64,000 nucleotides of DNA from positions 62,001-126,000 of the forward strand of contig NZ_QQOA01000016.1 of the NCBI RefSeq assembly GCF_003443895.1. The letters run 5' to 3'. The position numbers and the translations under genes are program-made. The notes under the pieces are model-generated. The model made no database searches, was not told the DNA's origin, and worked only from the letters and a program-made list of their open reading frames with translations. Source of the DNA: Paraburkholderia phosphatilytica (lineage in GTDB: Bacteria > Pseudomonadota > Gammaproteobacteria > Burkholderiales > Burkholderiaceae). This document shows, piece after piece, positions 60,621 through 64,000 of the stretch (position 1 is the stretch's first letter; each line of letters opens with the position of its first letter).

Positions 60621-62084
60621 ATGAACCGCTCGATCGCCCGCCGCCTCGCGCTGATGTTCGCGCTCGTCGCGCTGTCAGTCTTTACGCTCGTCGGCAGCGG
60701 GCTCTTTCTCGTGCTGCGCTCGCAGCTCGAACATCATCTCCGCGAATCGCTCGACGACCGCACGGAGATCGCGAAGATCATCGTTTATCACGCGATCAAT
60801 CCGGACAAGTGGCGGATGGCGCGCGAGAAACTCACCGACATGACGCCGCGCGACGGCACCACGAACTTCTCGGTGTCGAGCGCCGACCCGGCGTTCAACT
60901 ACGGCCACCTGGTGCAGGGCCGCGTGATTAACCAGTGGCCGGGCAACTATGAACGCGTGCGTACCGACGGCGCCGCGCATGACATGCTGACGAGCACGCT
61001 GCAGCTGCCGCCGTTCGGCGGCCGGCCGGCGGTGCAGCTGCAGGTGGCGGCGAGCTACAGCCCGAACGTGCGCACCATGCAGGCATTCGGTTTCGCGCTG
61101 GCGGCGCTGTCCGCACTGGGCAGCTTCGCGGTGCTGCTGCTGAGCTATTCGGTCACGCGCATCGGTCTTACGCCGCTGCGGCGGCTGACGCGCGAGGCGT
61201 CGGCGGTGAGTCCGGACAACCGCTCGCAGCGGCTCGACACCACGTCGCTGCCGCTCGAACTGAACGATCTCGCGAACTCGTTCAACGGCGCGCTACAACG
61301 GCTCGACGCGGCGTACGGACGCCTCGAATCGTTCAACGCGGACGTCGCGCACGAACTGCGCACGCCGGTCACGATCCTGATCGGACAGACCGAAGTCGCG
61401 CTGTCGCGCAACCGTTCTGTCGACGATTTACAGCACACGCTGCAGTCGAACCTCGAAGAGTTCGAGCGCATGCGCGGCATCATCAACGACATGCTGTTTC
61501 TCGCGCGTGCCGATCAGGGCGAACGCGCGACGGGGCTCGTGGAGGTGTCGCTCGCGGCGGAAGTTGCGCGCACGCTGGATTTTCTGGAGATTCCGCTCGA
61601 AGAGGCGGGCGTGCACGCGGTGGCGCGCGGCGATGCAATCGGGCTCGTGAACCGGTCGCTGTTCGGCCGCGCGTGTACGAATCTCGTGATGAACGCGATC
61701 CAGCATTGCGCGCGCGGCGCGACGCTCACGGTCACCGTCACCGTCGTTCGCGATGCGGGGCATGTGCAGTTGCGCGTCGCGAACCCGGGCGAGCCGATCG
61801 CGCCTGAAGTGCTCAATCACCTGTTCGACCGCTTCTATCGCGCGGAAGTGTCGCGTACCAACAGCCGCGAGAACCACGGGCTCGGTCTTGCGATCGTCAA
61901 GGCGATCGCGGAGATGCACGGCGGCACCGTGTTCGTACGATGTGCGGACGGGATCAACACGTTTGGTTTTTCAGTGGCGAGCGCGCGGCAGGATCGCACC
62001 GATCTGCACGAAAGCGGCGCACCGATGACGGTGGGTCCGGCGCCGTCCAACCTGACGCCCGTGACGACGTTCAAGGCGCGTTGA
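60621..62084 (+). CDS. Sensor histidine kinase (IrlS/CusS-type)
   Basis: A 487-residue membrane kinase with two transmembrane segments (LALMFALVALSVFTLVGSGLFLVL near 10-33 and FGFALAALSALGSFAVLLLSYSV near 158-180) flanking a periplasmic sensor domain. A HAMP region and the phospho-acceptor motif ESFNADVAHELRTPVTIL with His about 244 follow, then the N, D/F and G boxes (NLVMNAIQHCA, HLFDRFYRAE, HGLGLAIVKAIAEMHGG). ATG 60621 is chosen, 36 bases after the regulator stop; a GTG at 60585 would extend it by 12 residues. Its signal is unknown, but its partner and the adjacent efflux system suggest sensing of a toxic compound or metal. Confidence 0.92.
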   Translation: MNRSIARRLALMFALVALSVFTLVGSGLFLVLRSQLEHHLRESLDDRTEIAKIIVYHAINPDKWRMAREKLTDMTPRDGTTNFSVSSADPAFNYGHLVQGRVINQWPGNYERVRTDGAAHDMLTSTLQLPPFGGRPAVQLQVAASYSPNVRTMQAFGFALAALSALGSFAVLLLSYSVTRIGLTPLRRLTREASAVSPDNRSQRLDTTSLPLELNDLANSFNGALQRLDAAYGRLESFNADVAHELRTPVTILIGQTEVALSRNRSVDDLQHTLQSNLEEFERMRGIINDMLFLARADQGERATGLVEVSLAAEVARTLDFLEIPLEEAGVHAVARGDAIGLVNRSLFGRACTNLVMNAIQHCARGATLTVTVTVVRDAGHVQLRVANPGEPIAPEVLNHLFDRFYRAEVSRTNSRENHGLGLAIVKAIAEMHGGTVFVRCADGINTFGFSVASARQDRTDLHESGAPMTVGPAPSNLTPVTTFKAR

Positions 62085-62181
62085 GTCTGCGCGGGTTTGC
62101 GCCTGTGCACGCTGGCAACGACGGTGCGTGTGCGTCCACGCGTGTGCGCGTCGCTGCGTTTTGCGTCTTTTGCGTCTTGAA

Positions 62182-63114
62182 TCACGCGCGCGTCGCCGCT
62201 CCCGCGCGGCGGCTCTCCAGCAGCGGCAGCAGCTGGCAGACGATCAATCCGGTGAGCATCAGCGCGCAGCCAAACAGCGCGCGGCTCGATAGCGTCTCGC
62301 CGAGCACGATCCAGCCGGACAGCGCGGCGAACACCCCCTCCATGCTGAAGATGACGGCGGCGTGCGCCGGCGCGGCGTCTTTCTGCGCGACCACCTGGAT
62401 CGTGTAGCCGATGCCGACCGAAAGCGCGCCGCCATACAGCACGGTCGGCGCGCCGGCCGCGATCACGGCCAGGTTCACGGGCTCGATGGCGAGCGCGATC
62501 GCGAGACAGATCACGCCGCACACGACGAACTGCACGAGCGACAGCGCGAGCGGATCGAGCCGTCGCGCGAAGTATCCGACGACCATCACCTGCACCGAGA
62601 TCACGACCGCACAGCCGAGCTGGAACCAGTCGCCGTAGAGAATCGTGAAGTGTTCGCTGACGCTGAGAAAGTACATGCCGACCACCGCGAGCAACGCGCC
62701 GAGCCAGGTGCCCATGCCGGTCTGATGGCGCATCAGTACGCCGAGCACCGGCACGATGATCACGTACAGCGACGTGATGAAGCCGGCGTTCGCGATCTTC
62801 GTGTACTTGAGGCCGATCTGCTGCAGCGAGATCGACAGCGCGAGCAGGATGCCGAGCACGACGCCCGCCACCAGCAGATCGCGCTGCATCGCGCGCGGCG
62901 CGCTCAGGAGCCGCACTCGTGACGCCGTGGGCCGCAGGCACGCGATCAGCGCGAACACGACGCCCGCGCCCAGCAGGAAGCGCAGACCGGTGAACAGGAA
63001 CGGACCGATCGCGTCGAGGCTCAGCCGCTGCGCGACGAACGCGGAGCCCCAGATGATCGCGGCGATCAGCATCAGCAGGTTGGCGCGAAGGTGGCGGCGG
63101 GTGGCGGGTTGCAT
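62182..63114 (-). CDS. EamA/DMT-family transporter
   Basis: A 310-residue drug/metabolite transporter with ten hydrophobic segments in two EamA halves. LLMLIAAIIWGSAFVAQRLSLDAIGPFLFTGLRFLLGA is the first half and GYTIQVVAQKDAAPAHAAVIFSMEGVFAALSGWIVLGE the second, with the conserved GLRF and HAAVIFSMEGVFAAL patterns. It lies convergent with the histidine kinase (98 bases apart), outside the efflux operon. Substrate is unknown. Confidence 0.9.
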   Translation of the reverse strand: MQPATRRHLRANLLMLIAAIIWGSAFVAQRLSLDAIGPFLFTGLRFLLGAGVVFALIACLRPTASRVRLLSAPRAMQRDLLVAGVVLGILLALSISLQQIGLKYTKIANAGFITSLYVIIVPVLGVLMRHQTGMGTWLGALLAVVGMYFLSVSEHFTILYGDWFQLGCAVVISVQVMVVGYFARRLDPLALSLVQFVVCGVICLAIALAIEPVNLAVIAAGAPTVLYGGALSVGIGYTIQVVAQKDAAPAHAAVIFSMEGVFAALSGWIVLGETLSSRALFGCALMLTGLIVCQLLPLLESRRAGAATRA

Positions 63115-63364
63115 GCGATCGGGTCTTGGATGAGGGTGGTGCGCGTCGCAGCGTGCGTGCGGTTTGATGCTGAATGCAGCGTGGCTAGACGCGCAGCGAC
63201 GTGATGAACCGCCGATGATACCGCGTTCCTTGCGTCGGGCTTTCGCTGTCCGTCGTCCAGCCGGTCAGCCGATCGGTCGCCTGATTGCATGCGGTCGCGC
63301 GATAATCGCGCAATCCGGCCGCGCACTTCCGCGCCGCCCGCTTCCAACCGTGCGGATCACGACG

Positions 63365-64000
63365 ATGGACGAAAAGGACTGGATTGCCGGCGCCGCGAAG
63401 GCGCTCGCGATCATCGAAGCGTTCGACGAAGACCACGCGCGCATGACGCCGACCACCGTGGCCACTCGCGCGGGGCTGTCGCGCACGGCGGCGCGCCGCT
63501 ATCTGCTGACGCTCGGCGAGCTCGGCTATATCGACACCGACGGCAAGCTCTTCTGGCTCGCGCCGCGCGTGTTGCGGCTCGGCCAGTCGTACCTCGAATC
63601 CGCGCGCCTGCCGCGCACCGTGCAGCCGTTTCTTCAGCGCATTACCGCCGAGGTGCAGGAGACGGCGCTGGTCGCGATTCTCGATGAGCACGATGTGGTC
63701 TACGTGGCGCGCAACGGCGTCAATCGCGCGATGGCGATGGGCTTCGTGCTGGGTTCGCGGGTGCCGGCGCCACTGTCTTCGGCGGGGATGATCTTGCTGG
63801 CGTCGCGCGCGCCCGAGGAGATCGACGCGTGGCTCGCGACCTACGAGATCCGGCTCTTCACGCCGTACACCTACGCGAGCATCGACCGGCTGCGCGAGGT
63901 GCTGGCCGAAGCACGCCGCAATGGCTACGTGGTCACCGACCAGCAGCTTGAGCCGGGCATGCGTGGCGTCGCGGTGCCGCTGCGCGACCGGCACGGCAAT
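63365..64000 (+). CDS. IclR-family transcriptional regulator (partial, continues beyond the window)
   Basis: An open frame from ATG 63365 to the last base (212 codons) with no stop. The N-terminal winged HTH reads KALAIIEAFDEDHARMTPTT, VATRAGLSRTAARRYLLTLGELGYI and LFWLAPRVLRLGQSYLES, typical of IclR regulators of the PcaR/PobR type. The effector domain starts around QPFLQRITAEVQETALVAILDEHDVVYVAR and includes LSSAGMILLASRAP and ITDQQLEPG-like VVTDQQLEPGMRGVAVPLRD. Such regulators control aromatic-acid catabolism, and the targets probably lie to the right. It is divergent from the EamA gene across 250 bases in which I see no further feature. Confidence 0.9.
   Translation, partial: MDEKDWIAGAAKALAIIEAFDEDHARMTPTTVATRAGLSRTAARRYLLTLGELGYIDTDGKLFWLAPRVLRLGQSYLESARLPRTVQPFLQRITAEVQETALVAILDEHDVVYVARNGVNRAMAMGFVLGSRVPAPLSSAGMILLASRAPEEIDAWLATYEIRLFTPYTYASIDRLREVLAEARRNGYVVTDQQLEPGMRGVAVPLRDRHGN

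Overview
The window is a high-GC chromosomal segment that reads as a Burkholderiaceae betaproteobacterium, most likely Paraburkholderia or a close relative. This is inferred from gene content and protein style: a fliE-fliSTK flagellar locus, an SAH riboswitch in front of ahcY, folM-folB-ttcA, glmU-glmS, and an orphan type VI secretion (T6SS) VgrG island. Genes are tightly packed with many ATGA or GTGA stop/start overlaps. I saw no rRNA, tRNA, CRISPR array or recognisable insertion sequence.

Layout. 1-2958: the end of fliE, then fliS, fliT, fliK and an FlhB C-terminal-like gene behind a sigma-28-type promoter. 2955-9146: catabolic genes (coniferyl-type aldehyde dehydrogenase, AidB-like acyl-CoA dehydrogenase, GMC oxidoreductase) and a LysR regulator. 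9249-12171: methyl-cycle operon with SAH riboswitch, ahcY, a small membrane protein, metF and a strong terminator. 12261-20924: dipeptide ABC transporter with two tandem substrate-binding proteins, then a TraB/GumN protein. 21174-26410: 5-oxoprolinase operon (pxpB-pxpC-pxpA) with a DUF969/DUF979 membrane pair and a divergent MarR-type regulator. 26537-35909: housekeeping genes (5-formyl-THF cyclo-ligase, lytic transglycosylase, NDUFA9-like protein, GST, cca, MidA-like methyltransferase, folM, folB, ttcA). 36076-39310: glmU and glmS for UDP-GlcNAc synthesis.

39357-49804 is the accessory part, an orphan T6SS island directly after glmS. Its right arm is a complete plus-strand cassette: VgrG, DUF4123 adaptor, a VasX-like effector with a C-terminal membrane hairpin, a multi-pass membrane protein (probable immunity) and PAAR. 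Its left arm is a minus-strand, apparently decaying cassette: a lipoprotein, a gene remnant, an Imm71/Imm72-like immunity gene interrupted by an in-frame TGA, and a second PAAR. At the right edge the island runs into an NADPH-dependent FMN reductase gene that has lost its 3' third, which marks a probable junction.

50014-64000: a DUF429 protein, an exported alpha/beta hydrolase, a NUDIX hydrolase, a YkgJ-type cysteine-cluster protein, a tripartite RND efflux system (permease, adaptor, NodT-type outer-membrane lipoprotein) followed by an OmpR/IrlR-type two-component pair, an EamA transporter, and the start of an IclR regulator that runs off the window.

The most interesting points are the interrupted immunity gene, whose post-stop tail repeats a motif found inside the gene; the two-armed VgrG island and its gene-breaking junction; the SAH riboswitch; and the 5-oxoprolinase/DUF969-DUF979 operon with a paired direct-repeat operator candidate.
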